The notes: generated from the letters alone by a model not told the origin. A stretch of 64,000 nt of DNA from Aedes albopictus (GCF_035046485.1 NC_085138.1:325868129-325932128), one strand, 5' to 3'. Counted from the stretch's first letter, positions 11,681 through 23,650 are shown. Program-made: numbers and translations.

Positions 11681-13225
11681 CATCCAAAACTTGTTTAATT
11701 TGAGCTTAGACGACAAAAATTATATTTAATTCAAATTTAAAAAATGGTATTAGAGGATAAACGGTAAATTTTTCCCACTGTGCAGGGCACAAATGTAAAA
11801 AGTTCCTACCTTTACTGATATGTTTTGATAAAAAAAAAATCGCGAACGCTCAGCGGTAAAGATTTCCGTAAAATATTTCCGAAGTCGACGATTTTTTTAT
11901 CACTGTGCATTACACCAGTTGGGACATCCTTCATTTGCTGGAAAACTACTCCAAACTATTCCAACTACTAACTGGACGGAAAATATGCTCTTGAGTTTCA
12001 ATTATAGCTAGATTGTGTAAAGTGCATTCCAGGCCCACAGAAAACAATTCCGAATCAAAGTCCTTGTGCCTACCAATTCACACGCGCAGCCATTCTCGTG
12101 CAAATCCGTTTCAAAACTGATTTTTGATAGCTCGATTTTGTTCGATGTTTTTATACACTGCTTCATTTTAATCTCTGTAGATTGCTCAGAAATTGCTTCT
12201 GAGCACGCTTTTGATTATCATCCGATATTATTATTGTAAGGCAGATTTAAATTCCAGATTTCGTTTTAGTATATGTGCGTGGACTCTGTCTTTTTTTTTG
12301 GATTTGTCTTTTAGACAGGCTAAGACTGGACTCTGGTTTTGTAATAACGATGAACATTTCAACTTAATTCTCCGAGAACCGCCCCACTGTGCATCATCGT
12401 TGTCCTTTTCCCCCACCGCACCGCCGCCGCTCTGCTCAAAAAACCATTCGCAGAGATCAAAATTCTTGCACAACATTCACCTCGCGCGACGACCTCCACC
12501 TTCGAACCGGATCGAGAGACAACGCCAATCGTCTCACTGTTGTGTAGGTACACCAACCAATCCAGAACTTGTCCGGTCACTTTTAATTTTCTTTTTCCAG
12601 ATTCGCCACCATAACGCGTCTTCCGTCTTGTCTTCTTGGCAATAACAAATCCGTTCACATATACCGCGAATGGGATGCTGCAGCAGCCGGGCTGGTCCGA
12701 TCCTCCTCAGCTGGCGCAAACACCACCTATATTGTGTTCTTCTTGTTGTTCTTGCTGTTTTTAACTTCACACAATGTCCCTTTAGGCAGACAGAGGGAAA
12801 AAAATCGTCCGAAACAAACGCGACGCACGTCCAACCGACACGAGTTCTCGACACAGAATGAGAGATTCTTGAAAATTGAAATCCGAACTCTCTTCTGCTT
12901 GGAGGTTGGAGGACACACGAGCTCGTGCTCAAATACAATCATAGTTCTCTCCGAGTATCTTCAAACCATCACGCTTTCTGTGATGATACAAGGCAGTGTA
13001 ATGATTGTATAGAATCATGCATTTGTGTTTTACTATACCATGCATGTTTCATAGGCTCCAAATCGAAATAAATCGTCAAACATCATGGGGAGCACTGCTG
13101 AAAATATTATTATATCTTTAACGGAAACTGTTAGAGAATTGTGCAACATTGCATTGAAAAAGACTTGCTAAAAGTTATTTTACAAATATTTCGTTATTCC
13201 TGTTCTTGTTTTCTTTCCTACTCCA
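11681..13225. other. No recognised gene; GC-rich patch 12360-12960
   Basis: The segment 12360-12960 is clearly GC-richer than its flanks. It holds overlapping open frames on both strands (for example 12193-12645 plus, 12534-12938 minus), none with a recognisable domain. Such composition fits a 5' untranslated exon or promoter of a gene outside the window, which is inference only. Confidence 0.35.
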
Positions 13226-14150
13226 GTTACAGTTACTGTTACTGTTACTGTTACTGTTACTGTTACTGTTACTGTTACTGTTACTGTTACTGTTACTGTT
13301 ACTGTTACTGTTACTGTTACTGTTACTGTTACTGTTACTGTTACTGTTACTGTTACTGTTACTGTTACTGTTACTGTTACTGTTACTGTTACTGTTACTG
13401 TTACTGTTACTGTTACTGTTACTGTTACTGTTACTGTTACTGTTACTGTTACTGTTACTGTTACTGTTACTGTTACTGTTACTGTTACTGTTACTGTTAC
13501 TGTTACTGTTACTGTTACTGTTACTGTTACTGTTACTGTTACTGTTACTGTTACTGTTACTGTTACTGTTACTGTTACTGTTACTGTTACTGTTACTGTT
13601 ACTGTTACTGTTACTGTTACTGTTACTGTTACTGTTACTGTTACTGTTACTGTTACTGTTACTGTTACTGTTACTGTTACTGTTACTGTTACTGTTACTG
13701 TTACTGTTACTGTTACTGTTACTGTTACTGTTACTGTTACTGTTACTGTTACTGTTACTGTTACTGTTACTGTTACTGTTACTGTTACTGTTACTGTTTC
13801 TGTTTCTGTTTCTGTTTCTGTTTCTGTTTCTGTTTCTGTTACTGTTTCTGTTTCTGTTTCTGTTTCTGTTTCTGTTTCTGTTTCTGTTTCTGTTTCTGTT
13901 TCTGTTTCTGTTTCTGTTTCTGTTTCTGTTTCTGTTTCTGTTTCTGTTTCTGTTTCTGTTTCTGTTTCTGTTTCTGTTTCTGTTACTGTTACTGTTACTG
14001 TTACTGTTACTGTTACTGTTACTGTTACTGTTACTGTTACTGTTACTGTTACTGTTACTGTTACTGTTACTGTTACTGTTACTGTTACTGTTACTGTTAC
14101 TGTTACTGTTACTGTTATTGTTACTGTTACTGTTACTGTTACTGTTGCTG
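13226..14150. repeat. TGTTAC hexanucleotide array, ~0.92 kb
   Basis: About 150 near-perfect TGTTAC units run without interruption. A central block (about 13797-13984) is TGTTTC instead, with a single TGTTAC unit inside it near 13840. Single variant units (TTATTG, TTGCTG) occur near the right end. Long frames of alternating Tyr/Cys, Leu or Phe/Cys are artefacts of the repeat. Confidence 0.98.
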
Positions 14151-14873
14151 TTCCTTCTCTTGAACGTTTACCGCTTTGGCTGTATGTAATTGTTATATCC
14201 GACTACTGTTGCGATGTTATCATAACACAAACCAGAGAGACAGAATAACTGGTTCTCCAATTGCAAAATGTCACAGAGAATTTAGATGAAATGTCGATGA
14301 AATCTAACATTCAGATGCTATGGATTGAAAAAGTATTTTAAATAGATTTTAACAATTTTTGTCACGCAACCAGAAAAAGGTTGGGTAAGCCTGGTCTGGC
14401 GGTTATTGGTGTGAGTTGACTTCTCTTCGGCTAACAAATCTTTCCACGAGAACGGGAGAGGCAACCGATGGCGATTCATTCAAGATCAGCAGTTGTGAAC
14501 GCACACAACCAGACACCAACTGAAAACATTCCATGATTGTTTACCGGCTTTTTACACGTTCTGGCTCTCACGCTCTCCAAGCTTTGACATCGCCCACACG
14601 CTAAAATTCTACTGAATGTGATGGCCATACGTTTTGATTACTAATATTTAGCATCTCTTGGCGCATTCACTAGCTCTCGTAAGGTGAGAGATTGTATACC
14701 AATGTGTATGTCCGAACACGTGGGTTTATTTCTCTTGGCGGTTTGTGGAATCTGGTGGAAACGTTACGTTGTGAAAATTTATTGAATTCCAGCATGGTAT
14801 GAGCACTAATTCACCTGCAGAAATTCCAAACAGATTTCTTTTCGGAAATTGCTCTTGTGATTCTTTCAGAATA
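14151..14873. other. Non-coding, no gene seen
   Basis: I see no exon, RNA gene or recognisable repeat between the hexanucleotide array and the hairpin MITE. Confidence 0.45.
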
Positions 14874-14996
14874 GGGGAATTCAGGTATTTTGGACAGACC
14901 GTTACGCGTATATAATTTGGACATTTAAGGCAAAATCAAATGGAAGTGTCCAAAATATATACGTGTAACGGTCTGTCCAAATTACCTGAATCACCC
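14874..14996. mobile_element. Hairpin MITE, GGGGAATTCAG family copy 2
   Basis: The palindrome starts GGGGAATTCAGGTATTTTGG and ends CCAAATTACCTGAATCACCC. The arms share GGTCTGTCCAAA and its inverse, and TA flanks both sides. It is the same structural family as 4153-4275. Confidence 0.8.
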
Positions 14997-15297
14997 TATC
15001 AACTAGCATATTCGCCTATTTGTGACGTAGTTGGGGAGGTGAGGTCTCTCAAAATCAAGAAAATTCGTATAATATCGACACAATTCATCCCAGTTTGGCC
15101 TATTTACGTAAAATGTGCATTAGGCTGAAAAAAGTTGCAATTTGTCCAATTATGAAGAGCTTCACACTTTAAATATATCAAATAGTCAGTGGAAGAATTC
15201 TTGAAAGAATTTCATAAGGTGTTTTTTAAGGAAGAATATCTGCTACGGTTTCTGTTTCAGGAAGGAATATCTGATGGAATCACTTTATTAAATTAAA

Positions 15298-15692
15298 TTA
15301 CTGAGGGGTTTTTTTTTCAAGAATGCCACCAGGACTTTACACACTGAAAATAAAGTACCGTATTCAGCTGTTCTATTTTCGGTTAAAGTTCATATTACCG
15401 AATGTTCAGCACCATATTACCGAAGTTTGTTCTATTTTCAGTAAAATTTCAAATTACTGAAGTCCAGCACAGTTTACCGAAGTTCGGTTAATTTTTACCG
15501 AACGTTCGGTAAACATTACCGACGAATCCGTAGAGTTTACCGAACGTTCGGTAATTTTTTCCCGAACATCGGTAATTTTTGCTGAATATTCAGCAAACTG
15601 AACTCTTACCGAAAATAGAACAGGTGAATACGGTACATTATTTTAAGTGTGTATAAGGTCCTGGTGGCATTCTTGAAAAAACCCCTCAATAA
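15298..15692. mobile_element. Palindrome carrying a nested MITE at its centre
   Basis: The inner MITE (15340-15651) has ends CACACTGAAAATAAAG and CTTAAAATAATGTACC on the inverse strand, with TA at 15338-15339 and 15652-15653. Outside it, GAGGGGTTTTTTTTTCAAG through CCAGGACTT and its inverse form a second palindrome. Removing the MITE brings the outer arms together at the TA. The interior is rich in TTACCGAA-like motifs. Confidence 0.85.
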
Positions 15693-15794
15693 TTTTCTGA
15701 AGGATCCCTAGAGTATTTTCTGATGGAATCCTTGGAAAACCTTCGAGATACACCGCTAGAGGAATTCTCAGAAAAATAGAAGGCAATAGAAGGT

Positions 15795-16290
15795 TATGAA
15801 TCGCCAATCCGGAGACGATGAGTTCGATTCCCGTTCCGGAAATTTTCTCGAGTCCCTGATCATTGTACTTGCCTCACAATATACAAATTCATGAAATGGC
15901 AGGCAAAGATAAGGACAGACTTGTTAGAATCCCAAAATGGTAGTTCTCCGCCACAATGGCTGACTTTGACACCTACTCACGATTTCGAGGGCACAAATCT
16001 CTTCGTAAACAAAACCAGCACACTTAAGCTTCTCATTTTAAGCTTATTACAAGTGAGCAAGAACTGAATAATAAAACGCTCTGTTGTTAGAAGCTTGCTT
16101 CTTGAGATTTGTGCGTCTGAAGATCTGATGCACTGTTGAAGCGGGATGCCTAGACGTTTGTCCATAAGCCCTTCAATTAATAACTGTGGAAGTGCTCAAA
16201 GAACGCTAAGTTGAAGCGAGGCAGACCAAATCCCAATGGGGGCGTAGAGCTTTATGGCTTATAACTATAGAAGAAGAAGAAGAAGGATGT
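15795..16290 (+). mobile_element. Feilai-like tRNA-derived SINE, degraded
   Basis: GAGTTCGATTCCCG near 15825 is a B-box-like sequence. Downstream, TAACTGTGGAAGTGCTCAAAG and CCCAATGGGGGCGTAGAGC match the tRNA-unrelated body I associate with Aedes Feilai SINEs, and a (GAA)n triplet tail follows at about 16270-16286. The middle (15870-16165) may hold an insertion. Confidence 0.6.
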
Positions 16291-16426
16291 ACACACAAAT
16301 CTCCGAAGCAGGGGAAAAACTTCTGAAAGAAATCCTGCCCAAACAAAAAAAAAAGGAGGAATTCTTAAGGTGTCATGATGCATCACCATTCACACGAATC
16401 ATTGAATTTTTGCTTTTAAATGATTG

Positions 16427-16626
<200 letters not shown>

Positions 16627-16756
16627 CAGCGCACTGTGCCAGCCCAGGGTGTCTACTCATAACTCAAAATAAAATTCTCTGAGTTTTCCAGGTTTTTCCA
16701 ATTGAAATTTTGAAAGTTTCTAATTGAACATAAAACAGATTTTCTAAAAATTATAA

Positions 16757-16942
16757 AGGGTGACTTATGGTATCATCGGCACGTTTGTTTTCTTCGTCAT
16801 GAGGGATTTGTGTCGGCAAAATTGCCTTAAACTTGATCATATTCAGCTTGGTTGGGAAGGATTTGATGCCAACTCTGAGTTCAACAGGTTAAAAAAAACC
16901 ATTACGAAGAGAACAAAATTGCCGAAAATACGTAAGTTCCCC
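16757..16942. mobile_element. MITE-like repeat, GGAACTTACG family copy 2
   Basis: It ends GCCGAAAATACGTAAGTTCC, the inverse of the start of copy 1 at 5711. The opposite end has TGACTTATGGTATCATCGGCA. TTCTTCGTCATGAG and ACGAAGAGAACA pair inside it. Confidence 0.65.
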
Positions 16943-17139
16943 TGCTTTTCAAAAATTCTGTCAAGATTTCCAATTCCTGGAATTTGTTCTAAAGTTTTTT
17001 CTTGACTTTCTGCAGGATTCTTTCACGAGATATCTGTTTGAGTACGTCCCAATATTTCTTGCAAAGGTTTTCCGATATACTTCCAGAGATTCTCACTGGA
17101 TTCCCCCTGAAGATCCATTCAAAGTTTCCTAAAGAATGT

Positions 17140-17210
17140 CATTGGTTGAGCCTCGTACCCATGCGGTTAGAGTCCGGATGGATGAGGGTTCGATTCCCGC
17201 TTCACGAGAA
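17140..17210 (+). mobile_element. tRNA-like SINE head fragment
   Basis: GCGGTTAGAGTCCGG followed by GGGTTCGATTCCCG looks like an A box and B box at tRNA spacing, but acceptor stems do not close. I read it as a SINE remnant. Confidence 0.45.
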
Positions 17211-17303
17211 TAACTTCTTATCCGTAGCCACTCCGTGTTGAATTTCGTTCAATCGGTACATCGAGATGTCTCATTTTTTCTCAGGTTTTCCTGAAGTTCC
17301 TGT

Positions 17304-17495
17304 CAAGATTTCTTCAAAAACACTTTGCGGAGTTTCTCGCAAGATTTTATTTGAATTCCCACGAATATATCTCCAGGAATTTCCTATAAAAAATTTTGTC
17401 AAGATTTCTTCAAAAACACTTTGCAGAGTTTCTCGCAAGATTTTATTTGAATTCCCACGAATATATCTCCAGGAATTTCCTATAAAAAATTTTGT
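17304..17495. repeat. Two-copy 96-bp tandem duplication
   Basis: CAAGATTTCTTCAAAAACAC begins at 17304 and 17400, and the following 96 bp are almost identical. The surrounding DNA is a degenerate CCAGGAATTTC-type repeat. Confidence 0.85.
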
Positions 17496-18308
17496 AAATT
17501 ATATCAGGAGACATTCTGCGGAAAATCCGTAGAAGAATCCCTGCAATAACTTTGGGAGAAATCCCTAAAGGAGTATCCAGAATCTCGGGACAATTTCTGG
17601 TAAAGATGCCGGGAAGAAATTTGTGAATAATGCAGAGAATATCTGAAACAATATCAGGTGGATCACTGCAAGAAATCCGGTACAACTACAAGCCTGGCTC
17701 TGAAAGAATGCAAGAGAAGAGAGAATGTGAAATATCAGCAATAACTCCTGTGAAAATCCCAGAAGGAACTCTGGAAAAAAATCTTAGGAGAGTCCAGGGA
17801 ACATTAAGAAAAACTCTGAGAGACATCTCATGACCAACATCGGACTAAAATTTCCCTGAGTATTCCAGGTTTTTCCCTGTTAAATAAAATTCCCTGAGGA
17901 TTCCTGGTTTTCCAGGTTTTTTCCAGGTAGTAGACACCTTGCAGACGTACGTCTGACACACGGTTTAGGAGAAAAATCGATTTCCAACTGCACGAACAAT
18001 ATTTTATTAAGATTGGTTTACGGCTGAGTTTCACGGACTAACTCAATATAGCTCAATATGCTCTCTCAGCGGGAGCCAAACATCGGGAGCCAAACATTGA
18101 AGATGGGGGTTATGTTAAACCTTGTGCAGCGGATATAATCAAAATTGTTGTCACGATAATCTCCATTTGCCGCAAAAGCGAGGAGAAGGACAAACATTGT
18201 GTTGAGCCTATTTTAGCTAATTTTGTAACCACTATCCATCAAAATTTCCATTGCGAATGGAAAATAATAAACTTTGAACACGAGAATAAAATTGGAATAA
18301 TTGATTGA

Positions 18309-18455
18309 GGCACCAAGTGAAAAGAAAAAGAAGTTTTGACATTCAAGCGGTGTGCCGTCAACGAAATCCTCGTCGCTGATTGGTCGATGGATGTAAACGG
18401 CACACCACCGCTTGGATGTCAAAACTTCTTTTTTCTTTTTGCTTCTGCATCAATC
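18309..18455. mobile_element. Hairpin MITE upstream of Rae1
   Basis: GAAGTTTTGACATTCAAGCGG and its inverse, CCGCTTGGATGTCAAAACTTC, bracket a short loop, with A/T-rich AAAAG arms outside. It lies about 500 bp upstream of the Rae1 start codon. Confidence 0.8.
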
Positions 18456-18847
18456 AATGGTGGATTGATCATGTTTACCATTTCCGAACAGCGTCACGAC
18501 GGCGTGTTTGACAACCAAGCTAAGAGTGGTGGTTGCAAGAAAATTGAACGCTCGTGCGTGTTTACAAGCTGTTTGTCGGGAGTGTGTAGGTGTGTGTTGG
18601 CTAGCTTGATAAATAAAACCGTTTCTATTCGCAGCACTCAGGTTTACGGTCTCTGTTTTTTCTAATAACCTCGGCATTTAATTTACCATTCCTATCCCTC
18701 AAACTCGAACGGATCGAAAAGTACTAAACGCACCGTGAGCGCCAGTCGATTGACGATCTGTCAAACAGAAAAACAAAACGCAGATTGCGATTCTAGTGCG
18801 TGTTCAGCTTGCAATCTATTAAATTCTTGAAATTACTTGATTTTAGT

Positions 18848-18927
18848 GTAAGTTTTCACCTAATTTAACACTTATTGTCCTTGCGAAAGGTATTCTGTAA
18901 TTTAAACGTTGAATCGACATCTTTCAG
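18848..18927 (+). other. Candidate 5' UTR intron of Rae1
   Basis: GTAAGT at 18848 and a pyrimidine-rich acceptor ending CATCTTTCAG at 18927 form a plausible 80-bp intron just before the Rae1 start codon. No transcript was available to confirm it. Confidence 0.45.
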
Positions 18928-18956
18928 TGTGAATTGCCAGCCGTAAACCGACCACA

Positions 18957-20102
18957 ATGTTCGGCGCAACGCTTGGCGGTGCTTCCGCCTTCGGAGCAAC
19001 AGCGGCGGCCCCAACCAATCCGATGAAGGACTTTGAGGTGACGTCGCCTCCGGAGGATACCGTTTCGGCCATGGAGTTCAGCCCTGCTACGTTGCAACAG
19101 AACTTTCTGATTGCCGGCAGTTGGGATTGCAGTGTGCGCTGCTGGGAAGTCGAGCAGACCGGCAAAACGGTGGGTAAATCCATCAAGACCATGGGCGGTC
19201 CGGTGCTGGATGTTTGCTGGGCTGACGACGGGAGTAAGGTCTTTATCGCGTCGGCTGATAAGCAGGTTAGTGCGTTGAGCGGGTGAGTTCTCGTCAACCT
19301 TATCTTCAGGCTAATCTTTGTTGCTTTTAAGGTGAAATGCTGGGATTTGGCTTCGGATCAAGTTGTTCAGGTCGCACAGCATGATGCTCCGGTTAAGACA
19401 TGCCATTGGGTGAAGGGAACCAACTACACCTGCCTGATGACCGGATCGTGGGACAAAACTCTGAAATTCTGGGACACCCGAACGCCGCAGCCGATGATGT
19501 CGATTCAACTTCCGGAACGGTGTTACTGCGCTGACGTCGATTATCCAATGGCCGTCGTTGGCACGGCCGGAAGGCATGTCCTGATCTATTCCCTGGAAAA
19601 CAAACCAACCCAGTACAAACAACAGGAGAGTCCACTCAAGTACCAGCACCGAACGGTTTCCATTTTCCGTGACAAGAAGAAAGCTCCCACCGGATATGCC
19701 CTTGGCTCGATTGAGGGTCGTGTGGCTATTCAGTATGTGAATCCGATCAATCCGAAGGACAATTTCACGTTCAAGTGCCATCGATCGAACGGATCCAATG
19801 GGTATCAGGATATCTACGCCGTAAACGACATTGCATTCCATCCTGTCCATGGAACTTTGGCCACCGTTGGATCGGATGGCACGTTCAGCTTCTGGGACAA
19901 GGACGCCCGAACGAAGCTCAAGTCGTCGGAAACAATGGATCAATCCATCACCAAGTGTTGCTTCAACGCCACGGGCCAGATCTTTGCCTACACCGTCGGA
20001 TACGATTGGTCCAAAGGGCACGAGTACAACAATCCCCAGAAGAAGACGTACATTTTCCTGCGTTCCTGCTACGAAGAGCTGAAACCCCGGGCAAATAACT
20101 AA
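18957..20102 (+). CDS. Rae1: mRNA export factor Rae1 (WD-repeat protein)
   Basis: Rae1/Gle2 is a seven-bladed WD40 propeller that binds the GLEBS motif of Nup98 at the nuclear pore and takes part in mRNA export and mitotic checkpoint control. Two exons are visible: 18957-19265 and 19332-20102. The intron has a CAG|GTTAGT donor and a TTTTAAG acceptor. The joined protein is 359 aa, close to the usual 345-370. The N-terminus is short and rich in Gly, Ala and Thr, as in the family. WD signatures include [32 protein letters not shown] and [14 protein letters not shown]. The ATG has a good insect context (CCACAATG). A poly(A) signal AATAAA lies at 20152-20157. Nothing is broken, and codon use is GC-richer than the flanks. 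Family identity is very secure. Confidence 0.97.
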
Positions 20103-20151
20103 ACATTGCTAAAAGTATGTACTACACTGAATATATTTTCTCTTTTCCTTC

Positions 20152-20157
20152 AATAAA
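20152..20157 (+). terminator. Rae1 poly(A) signal
   Basis: AATAAA lies 50 bp after the Rae1 stop codon, the typical distance for a compact insect 3' UTR. Confidence 0.8.
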
Positions 20158-20401
20158 CATACATATAAGCAGGGTGTAAACTACCTGGCAACCCCTAAGT
20201 CAGAGAACGAATATTTGGATCTGGATAATGAGAAAATCAAGAAACGTTCATTTGAATATCATGCTCACTGAATCGAATTTTAACCATCGCGCAACAATAA
20301 AATGACAATGTCGCAACCTGTATTTGCAGCGACCGCTGCGACATTCCACCTAATGTGACGAGATTTTGTCCTAGCTTGAACAGAATAGGATATAACTACA
20401 C

Positions 20402-20655
20402 CACAGAGAAACAGACGTCACACTCTCATCGATGGGAAGCGATCACTTTTTTAACAGTTGATTCAAATATTCAGTAGTAGGTCGATTGACCACTCGCGGC
20501 GCTGGTATCGTTTTTGCTCCTGTTTGACGTTTGCTCACTACCACCATCTAGTGGCGGCCCGGCCAAGCACAGTACATTTAGCATTGGGCGATTACGTTTT
20601 CGTGACGATGTTTTTTAATGAAATTTGTTCTATGTGTTACGTCTGTTTCTCTGTG
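20402..20655. mobile_element. MITE of the CACAGA family, copy D
   Basis: The ends CACAGAGAAACAGACGTCACAC and GTGTTACGTCTGTTTCTCTGTG are flanked by ACTACAC at 20395-20401 and 20656-20662. It lies 245 bp downstream of the Rae1 poly(A) signal, in the opposite orientation to copy B. Confidence 0.9.
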
Positions 20656-20879
20656 ACTACACGCTTAGAGATTTTCAAGCCTTCTATTGCGAATTTCGAG
20701 AAGTAACTTCGAGTCGATAAACACTGCAACGCTGATGAAGATCTATAATCAAACAGTTTCGTTTTGGGTTTAGTAATAATCGATTAGTCACGAGTTGAAA
20801 AGTACGCAACTATTTCAGCTTCTGTTTTGTCACCAACAAACATTTTCGAGATCATGTCTTACTTACCTTTACCTTACCG

Positions 20880-22170
20880 ATCAGGCTAAGGCCGGGTGGC
20901 CTCTGCTGTACATAGTAGCCGTCTCCATTCCACTCGGTCCATGGCTGTTTGTATCCAGTTCCGCACTCTGCGTAGGGTCCGCAGATCGTCCTCCACTTGG
21001 TCGACCCACTTAAGCTCGCTGCGCACCACGTCTTCTTGTACCGGTCGGATGACTCTCGAGAATTATTTTAGTTGGGTTGCTATCCGACATCCTGATGACG
21101 TGACCCGCCTATCGTAGCCTCCCGATTTTCGCGGTATGGACGATGGTTGGTTCTCTTAGCAGCTGATGCAGCTCGTGGTTCATTCGCATTCTCCAAGTCC
21201 CGTTTTACATCTGCACTCCGCCGTAGATGGTACGCAACACCTTCCGTTCGAAAACTCCATGGGCGCGTTGGTCCTCTGCACGTAGGGTCCATGTTTCGTG
21301 CCCATAAAGGACGACCGGTCTAATCAGCGTTTTGTAGATAGTTAACTTAAAGCAATGTTGAACAGCAAGCACGAAAGATCATCACTTTGCCGTAACCCTC
21401 TGCGAGATTCGAAGGGACTCGAGAGTGTTTCTGATACTCGTACTACGCACATCACTGGATCCATCGTCGCCTTGATCAATCGTATCAGTTTATCCGAGAA
21501 TCCGTATTCGTGCATAATCTGCCATAGCTGTTCTCGATCGATTGTATCATACGCCGATTTGAAATCGATGAACAAGTGATGTGTGGGCACGTTGTATTCG
21601 CGGTATTTCTGCAACACCTTGCGGATGGCGAACATCTGGTCCGTTGTAGAGCGTTCACCCATAAATCCAGCCTGATATTGCCCCACGAATTCTCTTGCAA
21701 TCGGTGATAGTCGGCGGCATAAAATTTGAGAGAGTATCTTGTAGGCAGCGCTCAGTAGTGTGATCGCGCGGTAGTGCCCGCAATCCAACTTTTGTAGATG
21801 TGACACACGATACCTTCGCCCTTTTTGTAGATGTGACACACGATACCTTCCATCCATTCCGATAATACTTCCTCCTCCCAAATCTTGGTTATGACCCAGT
21901 GTAGTGCTCTTACCAGTGCATTTCCACCGTATTTTAGAAGCTCGCTGCCACCCGATCACACGTTGTCGCATCTTGCCCAACACTATAAGTCCTGTTCCCA
22001 GTTCATCGGTGGTGCTACAGCTTTAGTAGAAGGTAGCCGCTCGATACCCGCTTTTCCACACTTTCTGTCCAGTCCAACAAAGTTCCTGCAACGCCACGAT
22101 GTCGAAGTTGCGGGGATGTAGTTCGTCGTAAATTATCCTGTCACATCCTGCGAAACCTAGTGACTTGTAA
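20880..22170 (-). pseudogene. RTE-like endonuclease/RT remnant
   Basis: Read on the minus strand, 22130-22080 encodes an APE-type endonuclease motif (DIVALQELCW). The stretch 21983-21342 encodes RT fingers and palm (GHYRAITLL, YQAGFMGERSTTDQ, LFIDFKSAYD, RRGLRQ). The stretch 21330-20880 encodes the C-terminus (LYGHETWTL, ERKVLRTIYGG). The FADD catalytic segment is deleted between LLFNIAL and the TIYKTLIRP-equivalent, and most of the endonuclease is deleted. A 33-bp direct duplication occurs near 21790-21850. The best full-length relative in the window is at 26280-27343. I place it in the RTE-like group from its style of motifs; clade assignment is inference. Confidence 0.8.
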
Positions 22171-23230
22171 TTTCACATTCCAAGTTTCCAATCGTAGTCC
22201 TTATTTCGTCGTGTGGGTCTTTGCCGATTGTATCGAGTCGTATTTTCTCCTATGTTATTCGCAATGGGGATTTTTACGGGTGGCTTATTGGGCCTACGCC
22301 AACACTCCTGTCTCGCCGGAGCGCCATCGTGCCAGTTCTGTTTAACGTCCCAACCAACACTGGGACGACCACGCTGATGGGGCTACCACCTTGGATCTAG
22401 CTGGGCGTGGTGCAGCGTTTCTTACTCAGCCGCTGGATGCCAGAACAGACGCTGTTTGAGCCGCACCTCCTTGGTGAACAGACACTCGGATCGTACCTCC
22501 CAGTCCTGCAAAATATCAGTCTCAGTGCCTGTTTTTCAGCCGAAAATGAATGACTGCGGCGGTCGTTTTCAGTTCCTCGATGTGAGAACTGACAGAGTCC
22601 GAGAGCTCCATTCGTGAGCGACCCAACAAGATCAATTCCCAATCATCCACACACTACTCATGCTGAAAGGCCATTCGTCTCAAGCGGTGGCTTGTGAGAG
22701 TGAGTGCCATATACGCTACCACGGGTGAAAACACTCAACTACAGAAAATTGAATGGAAATTTAGCCCGTTCAGCTCTCGCTTTCAGCACGCTGCGTGCGA
22801 GTATGAGTACCTATTTCATTTCGCTCCCGTGTTGCTGATTGGAAAGCAACATTGACAGGAAAACCAAAACAGAGAAAATGAAAAAAGCAAAATATCGCTT
22901 TCATAAAGGCCTTTCGAAAAATTGCAGCACTGGTACCTCCTCAATCTAGCTGAAGTCAGAAGGACAACAGTGTCCAGGTTGCACTACCAGCTAAGCACAC
23001 AACTCTTAGCTGGCGGTCTTTGTCATCGCTTAACCCGTGGAAGCATGAGGTAGAAACTTGTGAGGATCAGAGCTATGTTGGACGCTCTCCTTATCGACTC
23101 ACCATTTTGCAGTTCAGAACACTTACTCAGCATAAAAACAGTACGCCGAAGACATCAACTGCATTTGGTTCAATCGCGCACTTTTATTAACGTTTCCGCA
23201 CTTATGAAACTAAATGCGCAATATTTTACG
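22171..23230. other. Non-coding, no gene seen
   Basis: 22250-22620 carries low-quality frames that may be the 5' part of an RTE-like element or another repeat; nothing is conserved enough to name. 22620-23230 holds no recognised gene. Confidence 0.4.
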
Positions 23231-23234
23231 AATA

Positions 23235-23310
23235 TTTTGTGAACCGACCGGAAATCGAACCTGTCATCTTGTTGAATACCCATGCTTTTACAACTGTGGC
23301 TATAAGGGCC
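23235..23310 (-). mobile_element. tRNA-like SINE head, minus strand
   Basis: Read in reverse: GGGGCCCTTATAGCCACAG, then GATGACAGGTTCGATTTCCGG. This gives A-box and B-box-like elements at tRNA spacing without a clean cloverleaf. It is probably a SINE fragment, less likely a diverged tRNA. Confidence 0.45.
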
Positions 23311-23389
23311 CCACAAAATGCACCATGTACACAACGCTTATAATACCGGTGGTTCTCTAAAGACACATGCCATGAACCATCATCGAGGA

Positions 23390-23650
23390 GGACCAGCAAG
23401 CACTCTGAGTTTTCGCGTGCTAAGGAGTTAAGGACGATCTTCGGCGGTGTACAGGAGAACAGTGGGTGGCTACGAAGGATGAACCGATCATCCAGAAGTT
23501 GGCCAAAGCGAGAAGAAGGGTGGACAGGGCATGTTACAAGAATGCCGGACAACAATCCTGCAAATTTGGTGTTTGCTATTGATTTGGTGGGCACAAGAAA
23601 ACGTAGAACGCAGAATGCACGGACGATACCAGGCGTGATCGGGTAAGCAT
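23390..23650 (+). pseudogene. RTE-like RT C-terminal remnant
   Basis: With frameshifts, the plus strand encodes TIFGGVQENSGWLRRMN and GHVTRMPDNNPANLVFAID, the same C-terminal block as 27000-27200. TATC-type short repeats follow at 23690-23715, in keeping with the microsatellite tails of RTE elements. Confidence 0.7.

Larger units (their letters stand above)
16647..17941. mobile_element. Repeat element with GGGTGTCTACT ends
   Basis: The left end GGGTGTCTACT is followed by TGAGTTTTCCAGGTTTTTCC. The right end, read in reverse, is GGTGTCTACTACCTGG with the same inverted TTCCAGG phrases. It seems to split a copy of the GTCGGAC hairpin repeat (remnants at 16626-16646 and 17942-18010). Inside are a second MITE (16757-16942), tRNA-like sequence (17140-17210) and a 96-bp tandem duplication (17304-17495). 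No transposase is seen. Confidence 0.55.

Noticed and set aside
13141..14189. Long frames encoding Tyr/Cys or poly-Leu protein
   Set aside because: They are translations of the TGTTAC array in different frames; no flanking coding signal or domain.
17140..17210. Functional tRNA gene
   Set aside because: A- and B-box-like motifs are present but the acceptor and anticodon stems do not close; SINE head is the better reading. The same applies to 11482, 15825, 23235, 46842 and 53573.
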